DNA of 64,000 nucleotides from assembly GCA_029237695.1 (NCBI GenBank), contig CM055266.1, forward strand, positions 113,291,370 to 113,355,369. The letters are read 5' to 3'. A program made the position numbers and the translations under genes. The notes below the pieces were generated by a model that saw only the letters and a list, made by a program, of their open reading frames with translations, searched no databases and had not been told where the DNA came from. This document shows, in pieces, positions 10,313 through 21,574 of the stretch. Source of the DNA: Conchocele bisecta. Its lineage: Eukaryota; Mollusca; Bivalvia; Lucinida; Thyasiridae. Within the stretch, counting starts at the first letter, position 1. The number at the start of each line of letters is the position of its first letter.

Positions 10313-10884
10313 ATATCAATTATAAGCTTTAGTTGATCAATATACAATGTACATGCAGACCCTGATGTCCGTTTTACTTAAATTCGTGACATGGGGCTAG
10401 GTTAGTCCCCTGTTTCCCACTGGCCCCTTCAATTGACAAACGATATATAAACCACACAAATTGGTGACTGATCGCGTCCTTTCATAAAATCGAAACACGA
10501 ACATTGTGAATGGCGAACTCTCGAAACCACGAAATGTTGCGTGTTTACCTTTTCACGTTTTCATAATTTCGAAAAGCCGAAATTCAATAAAAGATGGTAG
10601 TTGTGTGAAAAAGGGTGAAATGTCGAGCTACGTAATCAGCCGCCCTAGATAACCGATCGCTGTAGTGGTGTAAAACATTCACAGGCTCGAATAACAACAC
10701 CGTGTGTTGCCATACCGGGACCACATAACAATGCCGATCCGGTATCGACACACATACCGTTAACCCTTACAATGCTGAATTAAATTACGTCGTCTACTGT
10801 TTGTTTATTATTTCCATTTTTTCTCTCAATACAAATATGATTTGATAGCACTTTAGAATCTTTTTTTTCAGCCACTTGTAGGTG
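10313..10884. other. Unassigned spacer
   Basis: No exon or named repeat recognised. 10785-10870 shares sequence with 19310-19390 (family I flank) and with the hairpin at 26.8 kb. Confidence 0.4.
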
Positions 10885-11200
10885 TTGACGGGATAAATAG
10901 AATAGTAGGTTAATGCCGTGAATGGGAACAAATATCTGACAAGGCTTAGGAAACGGGATGGGCGAGGCTCTGCCGAGCACATCCCGTTTCCGTGCCGCGC
11001 CAGATATGTTTTCCCATTCACGGCACTAATTTACTATTCTATGTATCCCGTCAACACCTACAAATGGCTTTAAAGTGAATAAAATAACCCCAGCCACCGC
11101 ACATATTCATACTCAGTGATTAGGTCGTATTGGCAGGATATCAAAAATGTTTCACGGCACCGTGTTTCACGGCACATACGCCCTGTGTTGACGGGATAAA
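10885..11200. mobile_element. Family I palindromic element
   Basis: The core hairpin (about 10910-11060) has arms with TGCCGTGAATGGGA and GGAAACGGGATGGGCGAGG, bounded by GTTGACGGGATAAATAGAAT. A tail follows, with TTCACGGCACCGTGTTTCAC and a second GTTGACGGGATAAA at 11188. Copies are at 15.3, 19.4, 49.3 and 54.3 kb. Confidence 0.8.
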
Positions 11201-11317
11201 AGGCTTATATTGTCATGGGGGGGCCAAATACCAATCGAACAGCCATTGTCCGTGGCTATTGTGCCAAACACACATTATTAGCTATATAAGTTTGTATATA
11301 TCGCTGGATAATAGAAC

Positions 11318-11402
11318 GAACCCTACAGCGCATGCGCACAGTGAAGGTCCCGATCAGCCTGCGCGTCAGCGCAGTCTGATCGGGACCTACACTGTGCTCC
11401 AT
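11318..11402. repeat. Hairpin resembling the family E core
   Basis: CACAGTGAAGGTCCCGATCA and the near-inverse TGATCGGGACCTACACTGTG around a short GC-rich loop. Confidence 0.7.
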
Positions 11403-12299
11403 TCGGGCGATTTGGAATGAGGATTGCCTTTGTAATGTACAAACGTATACGTGTATGTAAGACTATAATTGATATCAGATTAAGATAACCACATGTGCAA
11501 AGAGCTCGATGTTCAAGATAAGTTTAAGCGTAATGTATAAACTGGTATACACCGGTCGAATTATCTTATACAACCTGTTTCAATTGGAATTTATCTTGAT
11601 CAGATGATAAGACACTGTTTGACAGGGAAATAATATGGCAAAATGTCACACGCTCACGGGAACATTACACTTGTTATTGTACCCGTGATTTCAACACTCA
11701 TGTTTTCTAGACATACACAGTATGCATCTGCAGGTAGATATTCTTTTAAATAAAAACGATTAATTTATAACTTGGGTACTTCTGGTTCTATATATTAAGT
11801 ATACCTAAATTCTTGCATATCACATTGAATGTTTGTTCGCTCATACAACTTGTAATAATTAGTTTTTTTTGTTGGCTCAAGAGCCTATTTATAGACGACG
11901 ATTTGTTTTTTGAAATCGGGTATGGCAGGTGTTCGAACCAATTCCCACCCTTAACTATAACCTTTAGCGATATATCATGTAGTATTTGATTAAATAAACA
12001 AGGCAACGGTTTTATTCGAATATTTCTACAAGAAATGCATAGCTATAACTTGTTAGGTGTCTACGGAAATTTTGCAATGGGTGGCGCAGTGGAATCCTTT
12101 GCTGGGACGGCCGGCCGTTTATGGTGACATATATTAGCGGTTTGTCGTGACCATTGTTGACTTAAGTACGCGTGTAATTGTCTATTGACCTGGCGTTGCC
12201 AACAACAGATGTAAACAGACCGTGGTCAACGGACACCTCGGGGGAAACGACTACAGGACAACTAGACACCACTGGCGCCACCCTACCTGCCCAGCCTTA
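11403..12299. other. Unassigned spacer
   Basis: Nearly 900 bp in which I see no gene and no member of the recurrent families. 11580-11610 and 12060-12290 are relatively GC-rich but show no extended reading frame. Confidence 0.4.
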
Positions 12300-12812
12300 C
12301 AAATGGTGAAAATCAACCTCTAAGTTGTTTATGAAAAATATTTACAAAAACTGTGATATTTTCTGCAAACGGGTTCGGAAGTTGAGGAAATTATCAGAGC
12401 AAATGCGGAATTCTATTCCGCATTTGCTCTGAAAATTTCCTCAACTTTCGACATAATTTACGGAAAATATCGCAAAATGTGTAAATATATTTTATGAGAT
12501 ATCGCACATCTTATATGGTAGTTGGTTCCAACTACAGGATATCACGACACCACTGGCACCCGGTCTACCCAGTCAAAATGAATGGTGAAGTTCAATTTCT
12601 GATAAGTGCGATTTACAATTTAAAAATGTTTACAAAAACTTTGATATTTTCTGTAAATGGTGTCGAAAGTTGAGGAAATTTTCAGAGCAAATGCGGAATT
12701 CTTTGCTCTGAATATGTCGTAAAATTTCGACACAATTTACTGAAAATAACGTAAATTGTGTAAATATTTTTCATGAGATATCACACATCTACTTAGGTAC
12801 AAAATCAAAGGA
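12300..12812. mobile_element. Two family F elements in direct repeat
   Basis: Both copies show ATATTTTCTGCAAAC/GTAAATGG, then GTTGAGGAAATT and AGAGCAAATGCGGAATTC with inverse arms. The copies span about 12319-12512 and 12590-12812, separated by a repeated ACGACACCACTGGC-type spacer that also occurs at 12260. This suggests a local tandem duplication of element plus flank. Confidence 0.75.
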
Positions 12813-12934
12813 CTTATCTCATATAGCGAACATCGGGTAAACAGCAACGAGGTCAACTTTGATGACTCTAACGGAAATATATATCGAACAATAACAATGG
12901 CGTTTTATATTTGTAGAGTACACAATGAGTGTAT

Positions 12935-13009
12935 TACAGTGGAACCTCTCTAAACCGGACAGCCTGGGAGGTGCTCCCAGGCTGTCCGGTTTAGAGAGGT
13001 TTCACTGTA
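12935..13009. mobile_element. Family B short hairpin
   Basis: TA, then CAGTGGAACCTCTCTAAACC with GGACAGCCTGGGAG, and the inverse ending CACTG, then TA. The TA flanks suggest a Tc1/mariner-type target duplication (inferred). Confidence 0.9.
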
Positions 13010-13146
13010 CTGCCATTTTAAGACAAGTACCAGTTGTAAACGGTAACAGTCCAACGCCAATGTCGCACACATTGGTATAGACAAGACTAGGTTTATCGGG
13101 ACACGTCCCGTAAATTAATACGTGACCCTATATGTGATTAGACCCG

Positions 13147-13308
13147 GTTGAAGTAACGGACCAAGGTCTTTAAATACATTAAATATACGTAAAGGTATCA
13201 ATAAGTGGGAAAAAATCAGTTGTAAAAAAAAAGGTTACTCCCTGTTAGAACACAATGTACTTTTAGGTATATTTAATGTATTTATATGCCTTGGTATGTT
13301 ACTTCAAC
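13147..13308. mobile_element. Family T inverted repeat element
   Basis: Arms GTTGAAGTAACGGACCAAGG followed by TACATTAAATATAC, and the diverged inverse ending GTTACTTCAAC. A second copy is at 30.4-30.7 kb. Confidence 0.7.
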
Positions 13309-13379
13309 ATGTGGGGATTATTGGGAAAGCATGTTAGAAGCACAAACCACCCAGACTAAGATCTTTGTGCCGATTTTTT

Positions 13380-13665
13380 TTTATTTATTCGTTCTCACGA
13401 AATAACAATTCGTTCCCACGATATAACAATTAGTTCCCACGAAATGACAATTCGTCCCCTCAATTTAACAATTCGTTCCAACGATATAACAATTCGTTCC
13501 CACGAATTAACAATTCGTTCCCGTGGGAACGAATTGTTATTTCGTGGGAACAAATTGTTAAATTGAGGGAACAAATTGTTAATTCGTTAAATTGAGGGAA
13601 CGAATTGTTATTTCGTGGGAACGAATAAATACAAAAAATAATTTTACGTCCCCTGCGGGGCCCCG
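13380..13665. mobile_element. Family G array element
   Basis: Tandem 15-20 bp units of the type CGTTCCCACGAAATAACAAT alternate with TCAATTTAACAATTCGTTCC. They run in one orientation to the middle and then in the inverse orientation (GGGAACGAATTGTTA). The right end is ACGTCCCCTGCGGGGCCCCG; the left end is eroded. Copies are at 58.4 and 62.1 kb. Confidence 0.88.
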
Positions 13666-14134
13666 TACCGAATACTGTTGTAGGCGTGTAACATATTGTA
13701 AGGCCTAGGCAGTGCTGTTGTGAGACCCTACATACTGTCTGTTCCACATTTTGCTGCCTACGAACTTTTGGCTATTAAACATATTAAATCTAAAAAAATA
13801 TTTAAATGTAAGTACTTGTTCATCAATAACAAAAAAGTCACCCTCCTAAAAAAAAATTATTTGATGAAATTCCAGAAAATATTGATTTAATTGCGAATTG
13901 GGAATTTAACATGGGGCAAAAAGGAGGAGGTGGCTGACCAGGAGGGTAGAAAAACAAAAACAAATGGAAATTGACTCCGAAACCTGGCGAGATAGCTTGG
14001 AAATGATATAACAAAGAAATCAAAAGTTACATTTTGGAAGTCGGTCCACAAATAAAAAAATATTTAAAATTTAGCCCCGGAATCCCTCGAATCAAGTTGG
14101 CAAGCAAGAATTATTTCATACTGACACGTACAAA
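13666..14134. other. Unassigned spacer
   Basis: No gene. Short reading frames here (13838-14023, 14034-14222) lack any recognisable motif. Confidence 0.4.
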
Positions 14135-14460
14135 TACAGTAAAACCGGTACCTCGCGAAACCGGACACGAAGGCAGTATATGTATCTTTAATTTGATGGG
14201 TTTCAATGTCATCTATCTCTGATGATAATGCCTGTTCAATTTCACATAGAACATCTGCATGTATTGGTATAGTCATACGTCTGATTTACAGTGGAACCTC
14301 TCTAAACCCGACACCCTGGGGACCTCCCAGGGTGTCCGGTTTAGAGAGGTTCCATTGTGTATAACTGGCAGTATTAAAATACATTAATAGACAAAACCAA
14401 CCCTTACCCACATTTCCCCCAAATTGAAATACAGTGGAACCTCTCTAAACATATATTTTC
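14135..14460. mobile_element. Family B elements (long diverged copy plus hairpin)
   Basis: A diverged left end at 14138 (TAAAACCGGTACCTCGCGAA) and an internal ATCTCTGATGATAATGCCTG, then a short hairpin at 14288-14358. A lone left end lies at 14431-14452. Confidence 0.75.
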
Positions 14461-14475
14461 TTTATTTGTTCTTCC

Positions 14476-14548
14476 AAGTATATGTTGTGACCACCATTTG
14501 AACCGTCTCGTTGAGACGGTTCAAATGAGTGGTCACAACATATACTTT
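14476..14548. repeat. Hairpin with 35-bp arms
   Basis: AAGTATATGTTGTGACCACC and TTTGAACCGTCTC pair with the inverse across a GTT loop, with a one-base bulge. It directly follows an orphan family B end. Confidence 0.85.
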
Positions 14549-14710
14549 CATTGAGAAATGACAAAATAAAAAAATTAAAAAAAAATTTACCCGTAAAGGT
14601 GTATTCCGAATGTAATGGGTTAATCATCACACTTGTTAGATTCTATTTATTGCATAAGCAAGGTATCATGAATTGTTGCTGTACTGATAACCAAGCACAT
14701 TTTCTGCATA

Positions 14711-14878
14711 TACAGTGGAACCTCTCTAAACCGGACACCAAGAAAACACATGTGATTTTGATAAGTTTCTTGGTCATTTGTCTCAGATGACAATGTCTGT
14801 TCGTAAATGCCTGATTTACAATGAAACCTCTCTAAGCCGGACACCCTGGGGTGTCCGGTTTAGAGAGGTTTCATTGTA
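14711..14878. mobile_element. Family B element
   Basis: TA plus CAGTGGAACCTCTCTAAACC, an internal TTGTCTCAGATGACAATGTC, then a hairpin (14821-14874) with inverse ends and TA. Confidence 0.85.
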
Positions 14879-15286
14879 TCATGCAGCGATTATGAAATGT
14901 AGGCGTTGTTCCGTGTTCGTTTATAAACAATTAAGTTTTACCCATCTACAGATCTAAAGAATAGACAAGTTCACATCCCCGCATGTACACAGATTTATTT
15001 TTTACACACATTTGACGCAACTTACACATCATAATCGCATTCTATTGGAATAAAATTCCGAAAATTCTCACTTGCGACAAGGCAGAAAGTCACATGGACA
15101 ACCCCATATTTATACGAAACATAGGAATACTGTATTGTAATAAAATAATGGGTTTTCGTTTCATTCATGTGTGCTATTGGCGGACTATTTGTTTAAACAT
15201 ATTGTATTTGTATATAATGCACAAATAAAGCATAACTATGTATATACAGAATTATACAAATGGGATTGGATTGAAAACAAGTTTAT
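14879..15286. other. Unassigned spacer
   Basis: AT-rich; no exon or named repeat seen. Confidence 0.4.
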
Positions 15287-15535
15287 AGGTTACCGGGTAT
15301 CACAGGAGGCAGAAACTAGGAGCATAAAACAAGAATAAATAGAGAATAGTAGGTTAGTGCCGTGAATGGGAAAAATATCTGGCGCGGCTCGGAAACAGGA
15401 TTTGCTCGGCAGAGCCTCGCTCATCCCGTTTCCTAAGCCTTGCCAGATATTTTTCCCCATTCACGGCACTAACCTACTATTCTCTATTTATTATTGTGTT
15501 ATGCTCCTAGTTTCTGCCTCCTGTGATACCCGGTA
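15287..15535. mobile_element. Family I element inside a longer palindrome
   Basis: The family I core (GTTAGTGCCGTGAATGGG arms) is extended on both sides by a further 50-bp inverted pair: TACCGGGTATCACAGGAGGC on the left and GCCTCCTGTGATACCCGGTA on the right. The near-perfect palindrome totals about 245 bp. Other family I copies lack these extra arms. Confidence 0.85.
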
Positions 15536-15611
15536 GATGTATTATAGATGACAATATGTAAATATACTTGCATTAACCAGGCGTACAATTCACCAATCGA
15601 TCAGTCTGATC

Positions 15612-15917
15612 AGTAGCCTATTTCACCTACATTGCAAAGTGTGCTTTTCTAGCAAAGTATACTTTGAGGGAGACATTTTCATTTTTAGGATACATTTATT
15701 ATTTTTTATTATACTGAATTTATTACATTATCACAGCCATTTTGGCTGTGATAATGTAATACATTCAGTATAATAAGTCTGCATACTTTTAATCATCAAA
15801 TATATGCAGTGGTTAGTTCTATATGAAATAATGCATTTCGGGAAAAATAAATGATTACTCCCTCAAAGTATACTTTGCTTGAAAAGCATACTTTGCAATG
15901 TTGATGTAATCGGCGAC
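15612..15917. mobile_element. Family D element
   Basis: Full length with the central TTATCACAGCCATTTTGGCT hairpin. The right end is slightly degraded (ATCGGCGACAGG). Confidence 0.88.
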
Positions 15918-16211
15918 AGGACCTACACTGGTCGGTATGGAATCAATGAAACTCTCCTTATAGAAACAATGTTTGGCATGCCTTTGACAAAAAAGTCTTC
16001 TTTGCGAACAAAGTAGCCTCGGATCAGTTTAATCTGATCAGGGTTTGCACTGGTCTACAAAGATTCGCTGTAACATGAGGTCTTTATATCAAACTGAGTT
16101 AGCATGATAGAAAATCATGAACTACGATAGTCAAACTCTCAGAACGTCAGATTTTATCGTGGTAGGACAATACATAGATCTGTATTAGGCTGTGCAAATG
16201 TGGAATTTATT

Positions 16212-16282
16212 GAAGGGGTCTGTGGAAGAAAGGGGCTAAGTCCATAAAGGACTTAGCCCCTTTCTTCCATTGACCTCTTCAA
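16212..16282. mobile_element. Family O hairpin
   Basis: GAAGGGGTCTGTGGAAGAAA and GGGGCTAAGTCC with the inverse across a short loop. Related copies are at 6.5, 9.65, 23.9, 49.65 and 49.8 kb. Confidence 0.8.
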
Positions 16283-16697
16283 CTCGGCAACCGTTACGTC
16301 ATGTGTATACGTCTATTTGCGTTAGAAAGCTCTATCGACCCGTGTATACCATGACAAGCAGACTGCGTGGGTGTGTGGACTATGCTGGACTGGTTGGACA
16401 GCCGTATATATGTCCGGTTTATCTGTTGGCGTCTGTGTGTGGGTTTAAATATGGAATGCGATCCTGTACACTCGTACAATGAATTTAATTACTACCCAAC
16501 AATAAGTATTTCACGGTTTTATTTATTTCGAAATAATCGCTGAATTTGCAATTTTAAAACACAGATTATACAATGGGTGGGTATATAATATTACCCGGTT
16601 TAATCAAGAGTACCACTACGTGTGCATTGTGAAATGTATTATTACTACAGACTGCCTTTTAGAATGCGATTTATTGCATAAAACGGATATTCGCAGT
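16283..16697. other. Unassigned spacer
   Basis: Short reading frames on both strands at 16270-16482 have no recognisable motif. No named repeat. Confidence 0.4.
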
Positions 16698-16950
16698 TTA
16701 ACCCTTTGAACCCGAAAGCCCGTTATATCGGTTTATGCAAACAGTGCAGATCCAGATGAGCCGGCTCGTAACGAGCCGTCTCATCAGGATCTGCACTGTT
16801 TGAAAGTAATTTTCATATTTTTGAGAAAAACAAATACATGTACCCCCTTTTTATAAATGGAATAGTCTGAAAATCATTTTGCGATGATTGGATTTGTTGC
16901 AAAACGAGCATATCGCAGCCCATTCAGTTACTTAGGGGTGAAAGGGTTAA
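16698..16950. mobile_element. Family C TTAA-flanked element
   Basis: TTAA plus CCCTTTGAACCCGAAAGCCC at the left and GGGGTGAAAGGG plus TTAA at the right. An internal hairpin sits around GAGCCGGCTCGTAACGAGCC. The CCCTTT termini and TTAA flanks match the piggyBac style (established for that superfamily); assignment is inferred. Confidence 0.88.
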
Positions 16951-17319
16951 TAACACGGTGTATTAAAATAATAAAACACTAGTGTATTAAATATGCAAAT
17001 GAGATCGTTACATAAAACATGTTGAGTGGGCGGTACAGCTTCAGTGTATGATTCCTTGATTATGCAATACATAAATATAACATTTTGATTTAGTGATATT
17101 TATTAAACTCGTTAACTGACTTCATAAGAAACTCGGCATAGCCTCGTTTCTTACCAAATCAGTAAACTCCTTTAAAGTAATATCCACCTGGTTTAATCGC
17201 CAGCGTTAGGCTCCATTTTTTTCCAATTGACTACATACGGGAGATATAAGATGTCCTAATGAGATCTACTAGTCAGCGAAAACAAAATATGCATAAAATG
17301 GGCTTTCGCAGTGTATTAA

Positions 17320-17572
17320 CATGATTACCAAATCTACTATTTAGAGCTAGCTCCAAATCATATGAAGAACTCTCTAAATAATTTGGAGCTAGCTCTAAAT
17401 ATTTAATGCTAGCTCTAATTAATTATAGCTAGCAATAATTATTTGAGTTTATGTAGATTTGGCGTTCCAATCTACATATACTCAAATAATTAATGCTAGC
17501 ACTATATACTTAATGCGAGCTCCAATATTGGAGCAATACTTGTTTTGGTTTACTTAGATTTAGCGTTCCATA
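17320..17572. repeat. GCTAGC-rich inverted repeat
   Basis: Multiple TTTAGAGCTAGCTC and TTAATGCTAGCTC units in both orientations, with GTTTATGTAGATTTGGCGTT flanks repeated near 17440 and 17560. A fragment recurs at 46270-46310. Confidence 0.65.
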
Positions 17573-17820
17573 TTAACCCTTTCAACCCTAAGGAACTGGA
17601 ATGGACTGTGATATGCTAATGTTCCGACCAATCCAATGGTCACAAAATGATTTTCAGATTCGTCCATTTATGAAAAGGGGGTGTTTTTTTCTCTCAAAAA
17701 TATTAAAATTACTTTCAAAAAGTGCAGATCCTGATGAGACGGCTCGTTACGAGCCGGCTCATCTGGATCTGCACTTTTTGCATAAACCGATATAGCGGGA
17801 TTTCGGGTTCAAAGGGTTAA
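17573..17820. mobile_element. Family C TTAA-flanked element, inverse orientation
   Basis: Starts TTAACCCTTTCAACCC and ends GGTTCAAAGGGTTAA. The central hairpin is GGCTCGTTACGAGCC. Opposite orientation to the 16.7 kb copy. Confidence 0.88.
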
Positions 17821-17974
17821 CACGGTGTCGTAAAATCTTAATAGACACGTGTAATATAAATGTCGCTACAGAAAATACATTATGTGATTCGTTCACCTTC
17901 AATACATGATGATGCGTTTAACTAGTAAATATAAGGCAACAGGTGATTTAAGACAATATTTATTAAGCTCGATG

Positions 17975-18165
17975 ACTGATCTCAAATTTCATTAAATACG
18001 TTTACAAAATTTACAATTATTTTTCATAATTAAAGTAAAAAAGTTGACAACATTTTCAAAGTATTGACGCCATTTACGGAAATTTTGTAGATTTTGTAAA
18101 ACGTATTTCATGAAATTACGCAGATGTCCGAAGGTACAAAATCACATGGCGTGTCTCATATAGCT
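17975..18165. mobile_element. Family F element
   Basis: AAATACGTTTACAAAATTTA with its inverse, and right end CAGATGTCCGAAGGTACAAA followed by ATCACATGGCGTGTCTCAT. Confidence 0.7.
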
Positions 18166-18439
18166 GGTTCCATAATGCTTGAAGTCATATTTTGTAACGC
18201 TTTTCTCTTCCAATTTTCCGATTATCTCCCATGTATTGTACTCTTTCAAGTGTATGGTATTAAACATTACACAGCAAGAACAAATATAATGGACTAGGAT
18301 CTGGTTGCAAAACCAATGTGGGGTCGTAGCTAGTTATCTCCTTTTTAATTTATTTATAGAAATCCGGTCCCAATTTAGGGCCTGAATGCTTGTAACAAGG
18401 TGGTGTATGTAGCAGTACTTGTAGTGAAAAGGAATGATT

Positions 18440-18630
18440 CTAGTGCTTTGACGAGTGTTGATCCAGACTATCCTATGTATCTACGTCATCTGATCCAGAA
18501 CTGCATTATTTGCCAGATTCATATTTTCACATTTATTAATGTTACTAGTATTGTCATCAGTGTAGACTCAGATCAGACTGCACATATGTGCAGTCTGATC
18601 TGGGTCTACTCTGTTCGCCAAACTATTTTT
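18440..18630. mobile_element. Family E-like fragment
   Basis: Contains GTGTTGATCCAGACTATCC and a hairpin GTAGACTCAGATCAGACTGC around CACATATG. The family E ends are missing, so boundaries are uncertain. Confidence 0.5.
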
Positions 18631-19067
18631 TTTTGGTGCTTTTCAGTAAGAAATAAACGCTGAAATACAGCATTGGACCGGACATCTATACATAGATTCG
18701 CAAAGTGAAATAACTAGCTACGATCCCTCATACCACTGCAATGTGTCTTTCAGCTGTGGAAAAAAATGACACCGCTTACGCAATGAGTGTCAGGGTGTCA
18801 TTGTGCGCTAACTTAAACACATACATTGTATTTGCTAAGTTAGAGAAAAAAGTTAAATAGGGGTTTGAATAACAGCCGTCAAAGGACCAGCATTTGAGAA
18901 GGAGTTCACTGTTTTTCTATCCACAAGCTTATTCAAATGTTCGCAGAAATAGGTCATTGTTGTGTTTGGACTGTTCGCCAATCAGCATGAAACACCCGCC
19001 AAGCTACTAACAGACTATACATACATGTATATACCATTATCCAGCTACATGAGTCGGTTAACAGACC
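18631..19067. other. Unassigned spacer
   Basis: No gene. 18960-19060 includes weak family E core similarity (CTGTTCGCCAATCAGCATGA). Confidence 0.4.
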
Positions 19068-19372
19068 AGTAGCATATTTCACCAACATTGCAGTAGTAAT
19101 TCTTTATTCCTCCATAAGGAGAGTTACAATTATGTACAAGAATATAATATAAAGAAAAACACAAGTTTGTACAAGTTTACAATACAAACAATTGAACAGA
19201 ATTGTGAACATATATACATGGGAATGTGTAAGCATGAAATGAACATATTTCATAATCGGATCTGAGTTTCTTAATAATTATCGCCACACACAGCAACTGT
19301 AGTCTGCTGTTGCTTTTGTATTTTTCCATTTTTCTCACCAAAAACATGGTTTGACAGCACACCAGAATCATT
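19068..19372 (-). mobile_element. Likely 5'-truncated LINE 3' end inserted in family D
   Basis: 19068-19091 is the first 24 bp of a family D element (AGTAGCATATTTCACCAACA), which then stops. On the - strand the following DNA ends in CTCCTTATGGAGGAATAAAG and AATTACTAC. This resembles the 3' terminus of a non-LTR element carrying an AATAAA signal. No reverse-transcriptase sequence is visible, so the LINE assignment is tentative. Confidence 0.4.
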
Positions 19373-19548
19373 TATATTGAAAATGATTCTAAAGTGCTAC
19401 CAAAGCATGCTCCCTGTAATCTACTAACCTACTATTCTATTTATCCCGCCAACACCTACAAATGGCTTTAAAATGCCACCGCACATATTCATACGCAGTG
19501 ATTAGTTGTATTGACAGGATATTAAAAATGTTTCACGGCACCATATGT
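19373..19548. mobile_element. Family I tail fragment
   Basis: CTAACCTACTATTCTATTTA, TCCCGCCAACACCTACAAAT and TGTTTCACGGCACCAT match the right flank of the 10.9 kb and 49.3 kb copies. The hairpin core is absent. Confidence 0.65.
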
Positions 19549-20157
19549 GGCTGTGGCTGAATACATGGGTCTTATGTGATTTGTGACCAGTGTAGCTCAT
19601 GATGCAATGATGCAATAGCACACTCCTGCAGCCTGATACAGATCTCGTTATTATATACGTACTTTCGTTTCCCATTGAAACACAATGCAACGCAGGACGT
19701 CAATATGTTTCCATATTGACGTCTCGCGAGTTCATATTTGTCAGTACCGGAACTACGCTGCACCTCGCAAAATAGTTCCTTCTAAATCACCACTGATTTG
19801 TTTATTTGACTTACATGTTTACATGTTATGAAATGCATATAAATTGACAATAATGTACGTATATAAAAAGGTTATTTGATTTGTATGTGGATATATGTCA
19901 CTCGTTCCGCCGCGCAACGATATTGCGCAACTTCAGGAGCGCAATATCGTTGCGCGGCGGAACGAGTGGCATATATCCACATACAAAACAAATAACCTAT
20001 ACATATTGCTTGTTAGAAGCATGGTGGGGTTTTCATTGATGGAATGGCGAACAGTGCAGATCCTGATCAGTCTGTACGGATGCACAGGATGATCTGGATC
20101 TACACTAGTCGCAAAACCCATAACACCCATTTCTCCAGTCACAGCTACATATGACTT
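19549..20157. mobile_element. Family Q element nested between family E halves
   Basis: 19549-19655 is a family E left part (GTGGCTGTGGCTGAATACA, CTTATGTGATTTGTGACCAG) and 20013-20157 a family E right part (TCAGTCTGTACGGATGCACA, TTCTCCAGTCACAGCTACAT). Between them, 19656-20012 is a family Q copy with inverted ends GTCACTCGTTCCGCCGCGCA. The layout suggests Q jumped into E. Confidence 0.65.
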
Positions 20158-20163
20158 ATTAAG

Positions 20164-20388
20164 CAGGTCCTGTTTTATACCTAAGAACATATGCGATATC
20201 TCGTGAAAACTGTTCACAAAATTTACGATATGTTCCGTAAATGACGTTGAAAGTTGATGAATTGTTCATAGCAAATGCGAAATAGAATTCCGACTTGATT
20301 TACAGAAAATATCGCACTTTTTGTAAATATTTTTCATGAAAAATCAAACTTCTTCGGTACAAAATCACATGGCTTGTCTCATTGTGTG
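20164..20388. mobile_element. Family F element
   Basis: Ends at CACATGGCTTGTCTCATT. Internal ATTTACGATATGTTCCGTAA and AGTTGATGAATTGTTC. Left end diverged. Confidence 0.65.
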
Positions 20389-20403
20389 ACAGGCGCGGAT
20401 CCT

Positions 20404-20484
20404 GGGGCCCGAATCATTAAACTTCGTACGACTAAAATGTTCGTAAGTGCAACTTTAGGATCGTCTGGAAATTTCAATTGATGG
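20404..20484. mobile_element. Family A left-half fragment
   Basis: ACTTCGTACGACTAAAATG and GTCTGGAAATTTCAATTGAT, then the similarity stops before the centre. Confidence 0.75.
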
Positions 20485-20563
20485 AAGACTATCAATCGAA
20501 CTCGTGATTGGTAGTTATTTCTTCAAACCTGGGTTTGACGTTCAAAACATGCCATCTCGATCT

Positions 20564-20957
20564 GGGGGCCGTTTCACTAAACTTTCTACGACTAAAATGT
20601 TCGTAAGTGTAAAATTATAATAGCCTGGGCCCGGTTGATCAAAACATCAGTTAGCTTAACGGACTGTCAAATCCTTAACTGAATGGTTACAATCTCTGTT
20701 AAAACAGAGATTTTAACCATTCAGTTAAGGATTTAACAGTCCGTTAAGCTAATGGATGTTTTGAGCAACCGGGCCCTGTAAATTTCACATTAACAATATT
20801 TTCTTATAAACAACTGATGGATTTACATTTATTGAGCATAGGCTGCATATGCAGCCTGTGCTCAATAAATGTAAATCCATAAATTGAAATTTACAGACGA
20901 TCTTAAATTTGCACTTACGAACATTTTAGTCGTAAGAAGTTTAGTGAAACGGGCCCC
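20564..20957. mobile_element. Family A element with a nested hairpin
   Basis: Complete family A ends enclose an unrelated 150-bp palindrome at 20627-20776 (GGGCCCGGTTGATCAAAACA ... inverse). The palindrome interrupts the family A internal sequence between ATAG and TCTGTAAATTTC, so it inserted after family A. Confidence 0.88.
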
Positions 20958-21348
20958 GGAACTGTAGCTACTAGCCAATATCACCAAGAAAACATCACCA
21001 AGCCCTGATATGGGGCTCAAACCTGGTATTGAGACCCCTAAACTCTGGTGGTTTTTTTAGGAATTATTGTGCATTTGGTTTGTCATAGTAGTAGACTAGG
21101 CAGGTCACCCCATATAGTGGTTATTATGCTAAAACTGTTTCATAATCCGTATTACAGAACGATTTACGGATTTCACCTGTTGGAACATGTAAAAGTCTCT
21201 CTAGCATTCATTTCATTGGATTGTCCGACTATTGTGTGATACGTAATAGCGAATTAACAACAACTATTGTTATGATCGTCAATGCCGCAATGTATCGCGC
21301 CATGGACAATGGCCGCTGCCTAGCTACCGCATTAGGGTAGCTTGACCG

Positions 21349-21355
21349 TATAAAA
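21349..21355 (+). promoter_or_regulatory. TATA box, caveolin gene 2
   Basis: TATAAAA within CTTGACCGTATAAAACTGAC, 133 bp before the start codon. It is the best TATA match of the six genes. The flanks are non-repetitive and GC-richer than the surrounding spacer. Confidence 0.6.
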
Positions 21356-21487
21356 CTGACCAGTAGAACCGGAGCGGTCATCGAGCCAGTGCCGTCGTTA
21401 AATCAAAGCATTTACATCTAATTTTTAGAGCAGCACCATTGAGTGTATTTGTGTGTTTCCGGCAGGTTTAGATCATATATTATCACG

Positions 21488-21556
21488 ATGGGTCACGGAG
21501 ATGGAGAAGTCGATCTGATCAACAGGGATCCCAATAGTCTCAATGATCATCTCAAG
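21488..21556 (+). CDS. Caveolin gene 2, exon 1
   Basis: This exon encodes 23 residues (MGHGDGEVDLINRDP then NSLNDHLK) and ends AAG|GTAATT in phase 0. It has A at -3 and G at +4. The EVDLINRDP...LNDHLK block is the closest of the six to the vertebrate caveolin pre-signature block. It joins exon 2 at 25446 across a 3889-bp intron, the longest of the six. Confidence 0.87.
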
Positions 21557-21574
21557 GTAATTCATGTTTGTAGT

